Source: Nocardioides potassii
GTDB lineage: Bacteria; Actinomycetota; Actinomycetes; Propionibacteriales; Nocardioidaceae
Assembly: GCF_021648885.1 (NCBI RefSeq)
Contig: NZ_JAKJHZ010000003.1
Span: forward strand, 372,001-436,000
Length of the DNA: 64,000 nucleotides
Direction of reading: 5' to 3'
In this document: positions 39,836-50,264 of the stretch, in pieces
Layout: the number at the start of each line of letters is the position of its first letter
Position numbering within the stretch: the first letter of the stretch is position 1
Made by a program: the position numbers and the translations under genes
Notes under the pieces: model-generated
What the model was told of the DNA's origin: nothing
The model's database searches: none
The model's input: the letters and a program-made list of their open reading frames with translations, nothing else

Positions 39836-41215
39836 TCACGACGCGGGCCAGGACTCCTCGATGTTCTTGAGGGCGTCCGACGACGACTCGCCGGTGATCC
39901 AGGCGGTCATCTCCTTCCAGAACGAGCCGGCGCCGACGGCGCTGGGCATCTGGTCGGAACCGTCGAAGCGGAAGACGGCCTCGGGGTCCTGGAACGTCTC
40001 GGCCGACAGCTTGTCGATCGGGCTCGTCAGGTTGTTGATGTCGAGACCGGTGTTGGCGCTGACCCAACCGCCACCGGGCGTGGCCTTGGCCTTCTCGTTG
40101 GCCCACACGTCCGAGGACAGGTAGGTCTGGAACGCCTGGACCTCGGGACGGTCGTCGAACGCGGCGACGAACTCACCACCGCCGAGGACGGGCTTGCCGT
40201 TGTCCTCGTTGGTCGTGGGCAGGTAGAAGGCGAACACGTCGCCGTCCTCGGTGACCTTCGTGCCCTCGGGCCACTGCGCCGCGTAGAACGACGCCTGGCG
40301 GTGCATGCCGCACTCGCCCTTGAGGATCGGCAGGCCGCCGTCCTGGAAGGCCGTGGTGGCGATCGACTTCACGTCGCCGAAGCCGCCGTTGACGTACTTG
40401 TCGTTCTTCAGGATGCCGCCGACGCGGTCCAGGGAGTCGACGATGGCGGGGTCGTCGAAGGCGATCTCGTGGTTGACCCACTGGTCGTAGACGTCGGGAC
40501 CGGCGTCACGCAGGACCGCGTCCTCGAGCCAGTCGGTGGCGACCCAGCCGGTCGCCTCACCGGACTCGATGCCGGCGCACCACGGCTTGATGCCCTTGGC
40601 GGCCATGTCGTCCGACAGCGCGAGCATGTCGTCCCAGGTCTGCGGGACCTCCCAGCCGTTGTCGGAGAACATCTTGGGGGAGTACCAGACGAACGACTTC
40701 ACGCTGGCGCCGAGCGGGGCGGCGTAGAACGTGCCGTCGACCGTGCCGTAGGACTTCCAGTCCTCGCCGAAGAACTCGTCGACGTTGTCGGCGACCGGCT
40801 GGGGCGCCTCGACGACCTTGCCCGAGCTGACCAGGGTCTTGAGCAGGCCCGGCTGCGGGATGTAGGCGATGTCGGGGGCGTTGCCGGCCTTCACGCGGAC
40901 GACGAGCTGGGTCTCGAACTGGTCGGAGCCCTCGTAGTCGACCTTGGCGCCGGTGCAGTCGGTGAAGACCTTGTAGGAGTCCTCCTGGGCCTGCTGCTCG
41001 GGCGGCAGGATGGAGGTGTAGATCGAGACGGTCTTGCCCGTCAGGTCACCGAACTGCTCGAGCTGGGCGCACTCCGGCTTGCCCTTGCCCGGCGCGTCGC
41101 CGCTGACCTCGTTGCTGCCGCCGCCGTCGTCGCTGGCGCAGGCCGCCAGGCCGAGGGTCGAGACGGCGACCACCGCGACGGCGGCCAGTCCCTTGCGGGT
41201 CCGTTGGTTCTTCAT
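39836..41215 (-). CDS. Sugar ABC transporter substrate-binding lipoprotein (AglE-like)
   Basis: 459 residues. The lipoprotein signal is MKNQRTRKGLAAVAVV...LAAC with the lipid Cys at about 26. The mature domain is a cluster B sugar-binding fold: TVSIYTSILPPEQQAQ, APDIAYIPQPGLLKTL, FVWYSPKMFSDNGWEVP and WCAGIESGEATGW. Similar to alpha-glucoside-binding AglE-type proteins. First gene of the operon and preceded by a LacI-type operator. Confidence 0.85.
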   Translation of the reverse strand: MKNQRTRKGLAAVAVVAVSTLGLAACASDDGGGSNEVSGDAPGKGKPECAQLEQFGDLTGKTVSIYTSILPPEQQAQEDSYKVFTDCTGAKVDYEGSDQFETQLVVRVKAGNAPDIAYIPQPGLLKTLVSSGKVVEAPQPVADNVDEFFGEDWKSYGTVDGTFYAAPLGASVKSFVWYSPKMFSDNGWEVPQTWDDMLALSDDMAAKGIKPWCAGIESGEATGWVATDWLEDAVLRDAGPDVYDQWVNHEIAFDDPAIVDSLDRVGGILKNDKYVNGGFGDVKSIATTAFQDGGLPILKGECGMHRQASFYAAQWPEGTKVTEDGDVFAFYLPTTNEDNGKPVLGGGEFVAAFDDRPEVQAFQTYLSSDVWANEKAKATPGGGWVSANTGLDINNLTSPIDKLSAETFQDPEAVFRFDGSDQMPSAVGAGSFWKEMTAWITGESSSDALKNIEESWPAS

Positions 41216-41324
41216 TCGACGTTTTACCTCTCGTTGGGGTGCGGCCATGGCAGGAGGGGTGCCCCGTCTCCACGATCCGCCGGTGCTGGGCCGGTGGTGG
41301 GAAGTGACCGGCGTCACGCAAAGA

Positions 41325-41339
41325 TGAAAACGTTTGCAA
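41325..41339. promoter_or_regulatory. LacI-family operator upstream of the sugar-binding protein gene
   Basis: On the minus strand TTGCAAACGTTTTCA, close to the LacI/CcpA-type consensus TTGCAAACGTTTGCAA, with central AAACGTTT palindromic. It lies about 110 bp before the SBP start in the 285-bp gap shared with the ATPase gene. The LacI regulator at 35332 is the nearest candidate ligand. Confidence 0.6.
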
Positions 41340-41500
41340 CGGTCTTTCGTCAACGCTGGTCTAGGTCACGGTTGCGTAACAGCGCGATCGGCGTGGGAGG
41401 GGTAGTGTGCGCCGGGTGTGACGCCGCTCACGGGCGTCCGCACGTCCCTTCCACTACGGATCGTCCGGCACGTTCCTGCCGGTGAAGGAGTGAACGAGTC

Positions 41501-42586
<1,086 letters not shown>

Positions 42587-42600
42587 CGGTCCTCACCGTC

Positions 42601-42700
42601 GGTCGAGCAGCCGAGCGAGGAACGAGCGAGGCGTATCGAGACCTGCCCTTCGGGGCGGGTCTCGATACGCCGCTCGCTGGCGCTCGCGTGCTACTCGACC
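42601..42700. repeat. Dispersed inverted repeat R4 (CGTATCGAGACC family)
   Basis: Inner arms CGTATCGAGACC and GGTCTCGATACG around TGCCCTTCGGGGCG, outer arms GGTCGAGCAG... and ...CTACTCGACC. A long hairpin after the msiK-like stop, probably a terminator and/or mobile-type repeat. A further CGCATCGAGACC half-arm lies at about 42725, just before the amylosucrase ribosome-binding site. Confidence 0.75.
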
Positions 42701-42760
42701 GACGGGCTCTTCGCGCGATTGAGGCGCATCGAGACCTGGTCCCTCGGAGGTGACCCCCTA

Positions 42761-44614
42761 GTGACTCCCGTGACGCGGACCGACGCCGGCTTTGAGGGCA
42801 GGCTGCAGCAGCTGGCGCCCGACCTGCTCCGCACGCTCGAGCGGGTGTACGGCGCCGAGGCCGCGCCGGCCGTGGCCGACCGGCTGCTCACGATCGGGCG
42901 CGCCGCCCACGACGTACGGCCCGACGAGCTCCGCGCGCTCGACGAGCGTCGGCTGGCCGAGCCCGACTGGTTCCAGCGGCCCGGCATGCTCGGCTACGCG
43001 GCGTACGCCGACCGGTTCGCCAGCACGCTGCGCGGCGTCGAGGACCGGGTGCCGTACCTCCGCGACCTCGGGGTCGGCTACCTCCACCTGATGCCGCTGC
43101 TGACGCCGCGGCCCGCACCCAACGACGGCGGCTACGCGGTCGCGGACTACCGCTCCGTGCGCCCCGACCTGGGCGACACCCACGACCTGCGCGACCTCGC
43201 CACCACGCTGCGCGGCGAGGGGATCAGCCTCTGCCTCGACCTGGTGCTCAACCACGTCGCACGCGAGCACGCGTGGGCGGAGGCCGCCCGCGCGGGCGAC
43301 GAGGACAAGCGCGGCTACTTCCACGTCTTTCCCGACCGCGAGGTGCCCGACGCCTACGAGGCGACGCTGCCTGAGGTCTTCCCCGACTTCGCGCCCGGCA
43401 ACTTCACCTGGGACGACGAGCTCGACGGGTGGGTGTGGACGACGTTCAACGACTACCAGTGGGACGTCGACTGGTCGAACCCCGCCGTGCTGTGCGAGTA
43501 CGCCGACATCATCCTCGCGCTGGCGAACCTCGGCGTGGAGGTGTTCCGCCTCGACGCGATCGCCTTCATCTGGAAGCGGCTCGGCACGGACTGCCAGAAC
43601 GAGCCCGAGGTGCACGAGCTGACGCGCGCGCTGCGCACCGTCGCCCGGATCGCGGCGCCCGCGGTGCACTTCAAGGCGGAGGCGATCGTCGGCCCGGCCG
43701 ACCTGCCGGCCTACCTCGGCGTCGGCGAGCACGCCGGCAAGGTGAGCGACCTCGCCTACCACAACGGGCTGATGGTGCAGGTCTGGTCGATGCTCGCCTC
43801 CGGCGACGTCCGGCTGGCGACGCACGCGCTCCAGGGGATCCCGCAACCGCCGCCGACCACGGCATGGGTGACCTACGTCCGGTGCCACGACGACATCGGG
43901 TGGGCGATCGCCGACGAGGACGCCTGGGCGGTCGGCACCGACCCGTCGGCGCACCGCCGCTTCCTGTCCGACTGGTACTCCGGGTCCTTCCCGGGCTCGT
44001 GGGCGCGCGGCCTGGTGTTCCAGCACAACGAGCAGACCGGCGACCGGCGGATCTCCGGCTCGCTGGCCTCGCTGGCCGGGCTGGAGGCCGGGGACCCGCA
44101 GTCGGTCGCGCGGATCCTGCTGGCGCACGCGGTGGTCCTGTCCTTCGGCGGCCTGCCGGTGATCTGGATGGGCGACGAGCTCGGCCTCCTCAACGACCCG
44201 CACTGGGCGGACGACCCGGCGCACGCCGCGGACAACCGCTGGGTGCACCGGCCCCGGATGCCGTGGCCCACGGTCGAGCAGGGCCGGGACCCGCACCGCA
44301 TCACGGCCGGCCTGCGGCACCTGCTCGCCGTACGACGGTCGCTGCCCCACCTGCACGCGGCGACCCCCACCGAGGTGTGGGACCCGCGTGACCCCGGCGT
44401 GCTGCTCGTGGTGCGGCGCCACCCGTCGGGGCCGCTGCTCGCGGCCCACAACGTCACGGGGGAGCGGGCCTGGGTCGACGCCGACGTCCTGCACTGGCTC
44501 GGGCTGCACACCGACGGGCTCCGCGACGCGATCAGCGGGACCGCTCCCTCGCTGCACGAGGGGGCGGTCCCGCTGGAGCCGTACGCCGCCGCGTGGTTGC
44601 ACGACGGCGGCTGA
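42761..44614 (+). CDS. Amylosucrase-like GH13 (subfamily 4) glucosyltransferase
   Basis: 617 residues, close to amylosucrase of Neisseria (about 636). Catalytic nucleophile Asp265 (FRLDAIAF), acid/base Glu307 (FKAEAIV) and transition-state pair His376-Asp377/378 (RCHDDIG). The nucleophile-acid spacing of 42 equals that of N. polysaccharea (286/328, recalled). N-terminal helical domain as in the family. It would make alpha-1,4-glucan and fructose from sucrose, or hydrolyse sucrose. No signal peptide, so intracellular. GTG 42761 with GGAGG 10 nt upstream. Confidence 0.87.
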   Translation: MTPVTRTDAGFEGRLQQLAPDLLRTLERVYGAEAAPAVADRLLTIGRAAHDVRPDELRALDERRLAEPDWFQRPGMLGYAAYADRFASTLRGVEDRVPYLRDLGVGYLHLMPLLTPRPAPNDGGYAVADYRSVRPDLGDTHDLRDLATTLRGEGISLCLDLVLNHVAREHAWAEAARAGDEDKRGYFHVFPDREVPDAYEATLPEVFPDFAPGNFTWDDELDGWVWTTFNDYQWDVDWSNPAVLCEYADIILALANLGVEVFRLDAIAFIWKRLGTDCQNEPEVHELTRALRTVARIAAPAVHFKAEAIVGPADLPAYLGVGEHAGKVSDLAYHNGLMVQVWSMLASGDVRLATHALQGIPQPPPTTAWVTYVRCHDDIGWAIADEDAWAVGTDPSAHRRFLSDWYSGSFPGSWARGLVFQHNEQTGDRRISGSLASLAGLEAGDPQSVARILLAHAVVLSFGGLPVIWMGDELGLLNDPHWADDPAHAADNRWVHRPRMPWPTVEQGRDPHRITAGLRHLLAVRRSLPHLHAATPTEVWDPRDPGVLLVVRRHPSGPLLAAHNVTGERAWVDADVLHWLGLHTDGLRDAISGTAPSLHEGAVPLEPYAAAWLHDGG

Positions 44615-44626
44615 GCCTCGCCTGCG

Positions 44627-45886
44627 TCAGGTCGCGCTGGCCTCCGGCTTGACGTCGTCCTGCTCCTTGCCGACCTCCTCGGCCTTCGCCATCGCGTTGC
44701 CGCCGGGCACGATGCCGGCGTGGTCGGCGTCCATCGTGAGGTTCTCGCCGGTGGACGGGTCGAAGAGGTGGATCTTGCGGGCGTCGACCCAGATCGTCGC
44801 CTCGTCGCCCTCCTTGATGCGGCTCGCGCCGTCGAGGGAGACGACCAGCTGCGTGCGCAGCGACTCGCCGTCGAGGTCGCGCTCGAGCTGCTGGAGCTGC
44901 TCCTGCACCTCCGGCGGCGCCTCGAAGGGGATGTAGGCGTAGGCCTCGTTGCCGAGCCACTCGACGACGTCGACGGTGGCCGAGAAGGTCGCCTCGTCGG
45001 TGACCTTGTCGGAGTCCATGACCGAGGCGTCCTCGAAGTGGTCGGGACGGATGCCGGCGATCAGCAGCCCCTTGCCCTGGGCCTTGGCGGCCTTCTCCTC
45101 GGGGATCGTGACCGTGCCGAACGGCAGCTCGACCTGGTTGCCCGTGACCGTCGCCGGCAGGAAGTTCATCGGCGGCGAGCCGATGAAGCCCGCGACGAAC
45201 AGGTTGGCGGGGTTCTCGTAGAGCTCGCGAGGAGTCGCGTGCTGCTGGAGCACCCCGCGCTTGAGCACGGCGACGCGGTCGCCGAGCGTCATCGCCTCGG
45301 TCTGGTCGTGGGTCACGTAGACCGTGGTGATGCCCAGGCGCTTCTGCAGCCGCGAGATCTCCGTGCGCATCTGGCCGCGGAGCTTCGCGTCGAGGTTGGA
45401 CAGCGGCTCGTCGAAGAGGAACGCCTCCGCGTCACGGACGATCGCGCGACCCATCGCGACCCGCTGGCGCTGGCCACCGGACAGGTTGCCGGGCTTGCGC
45501 TCGAGGTGCTCGTCGAGCTCCAGCGTCTTCGACGCCTCCCGCACCTTCTCGTCGACCTCGGAGTCCGACGCGTTCTGCAGGCGCAGCGGGAAGGCGATGT
45601 TCTCGTAGACCGTCAGGTGCGGGTAGAGCGCGTAGTTCTGGAACACCATCGACAGGTTCCGGTCGCGCGGGGCGAGGTCGTTGACCCGCTTGCCGCCGAT
45701 GACCATGTCACCGTCGGTGATGTCCTCCAGGCCGACGATCATCCGCAGCAGCGTCGACTTGCCGCACCCCGACGGCCCGACGAGGATGAGGAACTCGCCG
45801 TCCTCCACGTCGATGCTCACGTCGTTGACGGCGGGGAAGCCGTCGCCGTACTGCTTGACGATGTTCTTCATCTCGATGGCAGCCAT
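44627..45886 (-). CDS. Sugar ABC transporter ATPase (SugC/UgpC-like)
   Basis: 419 residues. Walker A GPSGCGKSTLLRMI, signature LSGGQRQRVAMGRAIVRD, Walker B AFLFDEPLSNLDAK, H-loop YVTHDQTEAMT, and an enlarged MalK-like C-terminal domain (about 240-400) with an acidic/Lys-rich tail. It is the dedicated ATPase of the operon SBP-permease-permease-ATPase read leftward from 48978. The order and protein types resemble LpqY-SugABC, the trehalose recycler of mycobacteria. Confidence 0.87.
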   Translation of the reverse strand: MAAIEMKNIVKQYGDGFPAVNDVSIDVEDGEFLILVGPSGCGKSTLLRMIVGLEDITDGDMVIGGKRVNDLAPRDRNLSMVFQNYALYPHLTVYENIAFPLRLQNASDSEVDEKVREASKTLELDEHLERKPGNLSGGQRQRVAMGRAIVRDAEAFLFDEPLSNLDAKLRGQMRTEISRLQKRLGITTVYVTHDQTEAMTLGDRVAVLKRGVLQQHATPRELYENPANLFVAGFIGSPPMNFLPATVTGNQVELPFGTVTIPEEKAAKAQGKGLLIAGIRPDHFEDASVMDSDKVTDEATFSATVDVVEWLGNEAYAYIPFEAPPEVQEQLQQLERDLDGESLRTQLVVSLDGASRIKEGDEATIWVDARKIHLFDPSTGENLTMDADHAGIVPGGNAMAKAEEVGKEQDDVKPEASAT

Positions 45887-45893
45887 GTGCTGA

Positions 45894-46733
45894 TCACCCC
45901 TTCACTGCGCCGGAGGTGAGACCGGCGACGATCTTGCGCTGGAACAGCAGGACGATGACGATCACCGGCAACGTGACGATGACCGACGCCGTCGCGAGCT
46001 GCGCGTACGGCGGGTTGAACGGGTCGGGTCCGACGAAGAACGACATCTGCGCCGGCACCGTCCGCGAGGACGTCGTGGAGGTCAGCGAGATCGCGAGCAC
46101 GAACTCGTTCCACGCGAAGAAGAAGGTCAGGATCGCCGCGGTGAACACGCCGGGTGCGGCGAGCGGGACGATGACCTTGCGGAAGGCCTGCCACGACGTG
46201 GCACCGTCGACCTGGGCGGCCTGCTCCATCTCCCACGGGATCTCGCGGAAGAAGGCGGACAGGGTCCAGATCGCCAGCGGCAGCGTGAACGACATGTAGG
46301 GGATGATCAGCCCGGGCCAGGTGTTGAACAGCCCGAACGTCGTCCACATGTCGAAGAGCGGCCCGACGAGCGCCACGACGGGGAACATCGCGATCGCGAG
46401 CGCCAGCGAGAGCACGAGGCGCTTGCCCCTGAACTCCAGCCGGGCGATGGCGTAGGCCGCCAGGGTCGCGAAGATCACCGACAGCACCGTCGCGATCAGC
46501 GAGATGCCGAAGGAGTTGATCAGCGCCCGCGTGAAGTCGGGGTTGTCGATGATCGCCTTGTAGTTGTCGAACGTCGGCTCCTTGGGCAGGAACTGCGCGC
46601 TGCCCGCGCCCGTCTCGCCCTCGGACTTGAACGACAGCGAGATGATCCACGCCACCGGGAACAGGCACCACAGCATGATCAGGACGAACCCGATCCAGGT
46701 GCCGACCTGGTTCTTTCCGCTCTGCTTCGCCAT
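45894..46733 (-). CDS. Sugar ABC transporter permease (SugB-like)
   Basis: 279 residues, six membrane helices, EAA loop EQAAQVDGATSWQAFRKVIVP, and the sugar-permease block LSAFFREIPWEMEQAA. ATG shares one base with the upstream stop (TGATG). Second permease of the trehalose-like importer. Confidence 0.88.
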   Translation of the reverse strand: MAKQSGKNQVGTWIGFVLIMLWCLFPVAWIISLSFKSEGETGAGSAQFLPKEPTFDNYKAIIDNPDFTRALINSFGISLIATVLSVIFATLAAYAIARLEFRGKRLVLSLALAIAMFPVVALVGPLFDMWTTFGLFNTWPGLIIPYMSFTLPLAIWTLSAFFREIPWEMEQAAQVDGATSWQAFRKVIVPLAAPGVFTAAILTFFFAWNEFVLAISLTSTTSSRTVPAQMSFFVGPDPFNPPYAQLATASVIVTLPVIVIVLLFQRKIVAGLTSGAVKG

Positions 46734-47683
46734 CAGCCCTCACCCCTCGCCTGCGCCAGGTCGACCCGGAACAGCTTGACGATCAGCCACGCCAGCAGCA
46801 GGACCGACAGGAACAGCAGCACCGACATGGCCGAGCCGAGCCCGAGCTGCATCTGCTCGATCACCTGCCGGTAGGTGAGGAAGGAGATCGACTGCGTCCC
46901 CTCGGCGCCCTTGGTCATCACGAAGATGTTGTCGAAGATCCGGTAGGCGTCGAGCGCGCGGAAGAGAACCGCGACCATGATCGCCGCCCGCATGTTGGGG
47001 AGGATCACCTTGGTCAGCCGCTGCGTCCACGTGGCGCCGTCGACCTTGGCGGCCTCGAGCATGTCCTCGCTGACCTGCGCCAGTCCGGCCAGCAGGAGCA
47101 GCGCCATGAACGGCGTGGTCTTCCAGATCTCCGAGACCATGATCGCGAACATCGCGTGCGGGTAGTCGCCGAACCAGTTGGTGTCGTCGGCGATGAACGG
47201 CAGCCAGTTGAACCACGAGTTCACGAAGCCGTTGTTGAGCGAGAAGGCGAACTGCCACGCGAACGCCGAGACCACGGTGATGATCCCGTAGGGGATGAGG
47301 ATCGAGGTGCGCATCAGGCCGCGTGCGAAGACGATGCGGTGCATCACCATCGCGAACGCGAACCCGATGACGAGCTCGACCGCCACCGTCACCACCATGA
47401 TGAGCAGCGTCGTGAGCGTGCTCTTCCAGAACTGGTCGTCGCTGAGGATCGTCAGGTAGTTGTCGATCCCCACGAACGCCCGGTCGTCCGGTGCGGTGAG
47501 CCGGTAGCGGAAGAGCGAGAGGTAGAGCGCCTGGATCATCGGCCACGCCGTCACCAGGAGCATCAGGACCACCGCCGGTGCGACGAGCTTGAGCCCGAGC
47601 CGGTTCTCGGCCTGGGCGCGGTCGCTCGCCGCCCGCTTGGCCGCCTTCGTGACGTCCTTCTCGGGTGCCATGGTCGCGGTCAC
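46733..47683 (-). CDS. Sugar ABC transporter permease (SugA-like)
   Basis: 316 residues, six membrane helices after a Lys/Ala-rich cytoplasmic N-terminus. EAA loop EAAKVDGATWTQRLTKVILP. GTG 47683 overlaps the SBP stop as GTGA; an in-frame ATG five codons later is the alternative. First permease of the importer. Confidence 0.88.
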   Translation of the reverse strand: MTATMAPEKDVTKAAKRAASDRAQAENRLGLKLVAPAVVLMLLVTAWPMIQALYLSLFRYRLTAPDDRAFVGIDNYLTILSDDQFWKSTLTTLLIMVVTVAVELVIGFAFAMVMHRIVFARGLMRTSILIPYGIITVVSAFAWQFAFSLNNGFVNSWFNWLPFIADDTNWFGDYPHAMFAIMVSEIWKTTPFMALLLLAGLAQVSEDMLEAAKVDGATWTQRLTKVILPNMRAAIMVAVLFRALDAYRIFDNIFVMTKGAEGTQSISFLTYRQVIEQMQLGLGSAMSVLLFLSVLLLAWLIVKLFRVDLAQARGEG

Positions 47684-48978
47684 AGCAGGTCACCTCCCTT
47701 CAGCACGTCCTCGATGAAGACGGTCGACCGCTCGGGCGTGTCCTTGTCGACGGCCCGCGGCGGGTGCCAGATGTTCTGGATGGCCCCCGACACGTCGCTC
47801 CAGTACGGAGTCACCGTGCGCGGGGCGGCCGCGTCGACGCTCGCCTGGAAGAGCTCCAGGAGGTCGGCGGGGTACTGGTCCTCGAGCTTCGGGTACTCGT
47901 AGCCCTTCGTGCTGGCCGGCATGTTGCCGGTGATCTCCGCGTTGACGCCCTGGCTCTCGGGGCTCACCAGGCACTGCGCGGCCTCGAGGGCGAGGTCCTT
48001 CTCGTCGGAGAACTCGCTGACCCCGATGCCGATGCCGCCGTAGGGGGGCCGCGACTCCTCACCCTCCACGGTCTGCGGGTAGCGGGCGTAGCCGATGTCC
48101 TTGGCGACGTCCGGCGCGGTGTCGTCGTAGTTGTGCCAGATGTAGGTCCAGTTGACGAGGAACGAGCCCTGGTCGGAGCCGAACGTCGAGCCCGCCGTGC
48201 CCTCGTTGGAGACGCTGAGGTCCGCGGGTGCGGCCTCGGAGGTGGCGAGCTTCTCGATGATGGCCGCGGCGTCCTGCCCGGCCTCGTCGCCGAGGGTGAT
48301 CTTCGCGTCGACGCCCTCGCCGGCGTCCTCCAGGATGTGGCCGCCCGCGCCCTCGACGAGGGCGTTGATCCACACGACGTAGCCCTCGTACTTGTTGGCC
48401 TGCACGCCGATCTTGGCGTCGTTCTCGTCGGCCGCGTCGATGATCTGGTCCCAGGTCACCGGTTGCGACATGTCGATGCCGGCCTTGTCGACGAACGACT
48501 TGCGGTACCAGAGGACCTGCGTGTTGGACCAGAACGGGAAGACGACCAGCTTGTCCTTCCACGTCGCCGCATCCATCGCTCCCTTGAAGGTGCCCTGCTC
48601 CTCGAGCTTGGCCTTGGCGTCCTGCGGGACCTCGGCGAGGAAGCCGGCGTCGGCGAACTCGGCGGTGAACGGCGGGTCGATCGACATGAGGTCGATGGAC
48701 GGGTCCTTGGCCGCGAGGCGCCGCGCGAGCTGGATGCGCTGCTGCCCGGCGTCCTGCGGCAGGACCTGCGTCGTGATCGTGTACTCGTCGGTCGAGCAGT
48801 CCTTCGCGATCGCGGCCTGGCCGCCGCTGTCGGGGTTGATGTACCAGACGAGCTCCGGCTTGCCGCCGTCCCCACCACACGCGGCCAGGAGGCTGCTGGC
48901 GAGCGCCAGCGCGGCCACCGATCCTGCCGCGCGTCGGGGGCGGGGGCGCGGAGACCCGGTCGATGATCGGGATGCCAT
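47680..48978 (-). CDS. Sugar ABC transporter substrate-binding lipoprotein (LpqY-like)
   Basis: 432 residues. The signal peptide with Arg/Pro-rich start ends at LLAAC (Cys ~34). Cluster B binding fold with VWYINPDSGGQAAIAKDC, SIDLMSIDPPFTAEFADAG, FPFWSNTQVLWYRKSFVDKAG and WHNYDDTAPD. Order and motifs suggest the trehalose-binding LpqY, but the ligand is inferred. First gene of the operon; a dre-like half-palindrome lies 26 bp upstream. Confidence 0.83.
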   Translation of the reverse strand: MASRSSTGSPRPRPRRAAGSVAALALASSLLAACGGDGGKPELVWYINPDSGGQAAIAKDCSTDEYTITTQVLPQDAGQQRIQLARRLAAKDPSIDLMSIDPPFTAEFADAGFLAEVPQDAKAKLEEQGTFKGAMDAATWKDKLVVFPFWSNTQVLWYRKSFVDKAGIDMSQPVTWDQIIDAADENDAKIGVQANKYEGYVVWINALVEGAGGHILEDAGEGVDAKITLGDEAGQDAAAIIEKLATSEAAPADLSVSNEGTAGSTFGSDQGSFLVNWTYIWHNYDDTAPDVAKDIGYARYPQTVEGEESRPPYGGIGIGVSEFSDEKDLALEAAQCLVSPESQGVNAEITGNMPASTKGYEYPKLEDQYPADLLELFQASVDAAAPRTVTPYWSDVSGAIQNIWHPPRAVDKDTPERSTVFIEDVLKGGDLL

Positions 48979-49003
48979 GCGCTCTCCTCCTCTGTGACCT
49001 AGG

Positions 49004-49018
49004 CCACTGGTCTAGTGG
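49004..49018. promoter_or_regulatory. dre-like site in the sugABC-galK divergent region
   Basis: CCACTGGTCTAGTGG has perfect 5-bp arms and contains ACTGGTCTAG, the complete left part of the DasR consensus. It lies between divergent starts 48978 and 49080, together with GTTTGGCAAAC (arms GTTTG/CAAAC, about 49030-49040), which resembles a LacI-type site. Possible dual control of trehalose-like uptake and galK. Confidence 0.4.
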
Positions 49019-49079
49019 AGGCCGCTAGGGTTTGGCAAACGCGTCTCACCCCCGCGAACTCCGAGAGGACCCACCCGAC

Positions 49080-50177
49080 GTGACGAGCTGGTTCGCGCCT
49101 GGACGCATCAACCTGATCGGCGAGCACACCGACTACAACGACGGCTTCGTGCTGCCCTTCGCGCTCGGTGTCGGTTGCGCCGCGACGGTTGCCGACGCTG
49201 ACTCCGAGTGGACCGTCCGGTCGGCGCAGGAGCCCGAGCCGGTCGTCGTACGACGCTCGGGGCTCAGCGACGCGGAGGACGTGCCCGAGTGGACCCGCTA
49301 CGTGCTCGGCGCACTCTGGCTGCTCACCGACCGCGGCGTCGACGTACCTCCGCTGGAGATCACGGTCGACTCCGACGTGCCCACGGGAGCAGGCCTGTCG
49401 TCGTCGGCCGCCCTCGTCTGCTCGGTCGTCCGGGCCGTGGACGACCACCTCGGTCTCGGGCTCGACGACGACGAGGTGTTCGCCCTGACCCGCGACGTGG
49501 AGAACGACGCCGTGGGCGCGCCGACCGGCGGGATGGACCAGCTGATCAGCCTGCGCGGCGAGGCGGGCCACGTCCTGCTGTGCGACATGCGCAGCCACGA
49601 CACGCGCGCCGTCCCCCTGGACCTCGCCGGCCACGGCCTGTCCGTCCTCGTCGCCGACACGAAGGCCCCGCACCGGCACTCCGACGGTGAGTACGGCGCG
49701 CGCCGGCGCGGCTGCGAGGAGGCCGCGCGGGTCCTGGGCGTGCCGGCGCTGCGCGACGTCGGCGGCCCGGACCTGTCTTCTGCGCTGGGCCGGCTGGACT
49801 CCGAGGAGCTGCGCCGCTACGTGCGCCACGTGGTGACCGAGGACGAGCGGGTCCTCGCGGTCACGCGCCTGCTCGACGAGGGCCGGCTCCCCGACATCGG
49901 CCAGGCGCTGACCGCCTCCCACGCCTCGATGCGCGACGACTTCCGGATCACCGTCCCCGAGGTGGACACCGCCGTCGACGCGCTGCTGTCGGCCGGCGCC
50001 CTCGGCGCCCGGATGACCGGTGGAGGTTTCGGCGGCTGCGTCATCGGCCTGCTGCCCGAGGACGACGTCGACGCGGGCGGGGACGCCGTACGCCGGGCGT
50101 TCGCCGACGCCGGCTTCGGCGAGCCGTCCCTCTTCACCGCGACCGCCGAGGCCGGCGCCCGCTCCCTTGCTGGTTGA
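49080..50177 (+). CDS. galK: Galactokinase
   Basis: 365 residues, GHMP kinase. Galactokinase signature GRINLIGEHTDYNDGFVLP near the start, motif 2 PTGAGLSSSAALV (ATP loop) and motif 3 ARMTGGGFGGCVIG. It phosphorylates galactose to Gal-1-P (Leloir pathway); galT and galE are not in the window. GTG 49080 with GAGAGGAC about 10 nt upstream is chosen. The stop TGA is formed by the first bases of repeat R1. Confidence 0.92.
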   Translation: MTSWFAPGRINLIGEHTDYNDGFVLPFALGVGCAATVADADSEWTVRSAQEPEPVVVRRSGLSDAEDVPEWTRYVLGALWLLTDRGVDVPPLEITVDSDVPTGAGLSSSAALVCSVVRAVDDHLGLGLDDDEVFALTRDVENDAVGAPTGGMDQLISLRGEAGHVLLCDMRSHDTRAVPLDLAGHGLSVLVADTKAPHRHSDGEYGARRRGCEEAARVLGVPALRDVGGPDLSSALGRLDSEELRRYVRHVVTEDERVLAVTRLLDEGRLPDIGQALTASHASMRDDFRITVPEVDTAVDALLSAGALGARMTGGGFGGCVIGLLPEDDVDAGGDAVRRAFADAGFGEPSLFTATAEAGARSLAG

Positions 50178-50262
50178 TGAGGTCGCGCAGCGACCGTCTC
50201 GAAACCCTTGTCCCGAAGGCGTCGGTCTCGTGACAGGCGCCAGTGCGCCTTCCTCGACCAAC
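50169..50262. repeat. Dispersed intergenic repeat R1 (complete copy, provides galK stop)
   Basis: Left arm GCTGGTTGATGAGG then TCGCGCAGCGACCGTCTCGA; right part GGTCTCGTGACAGGCGCCAG ending TCCTCGACCAAC. Shares arms with copies at 13760 and 56758. The galK stop codon lies within GCTGGTTGA. Confidence 0.75.
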
Positions 50263-50264
50263 GG

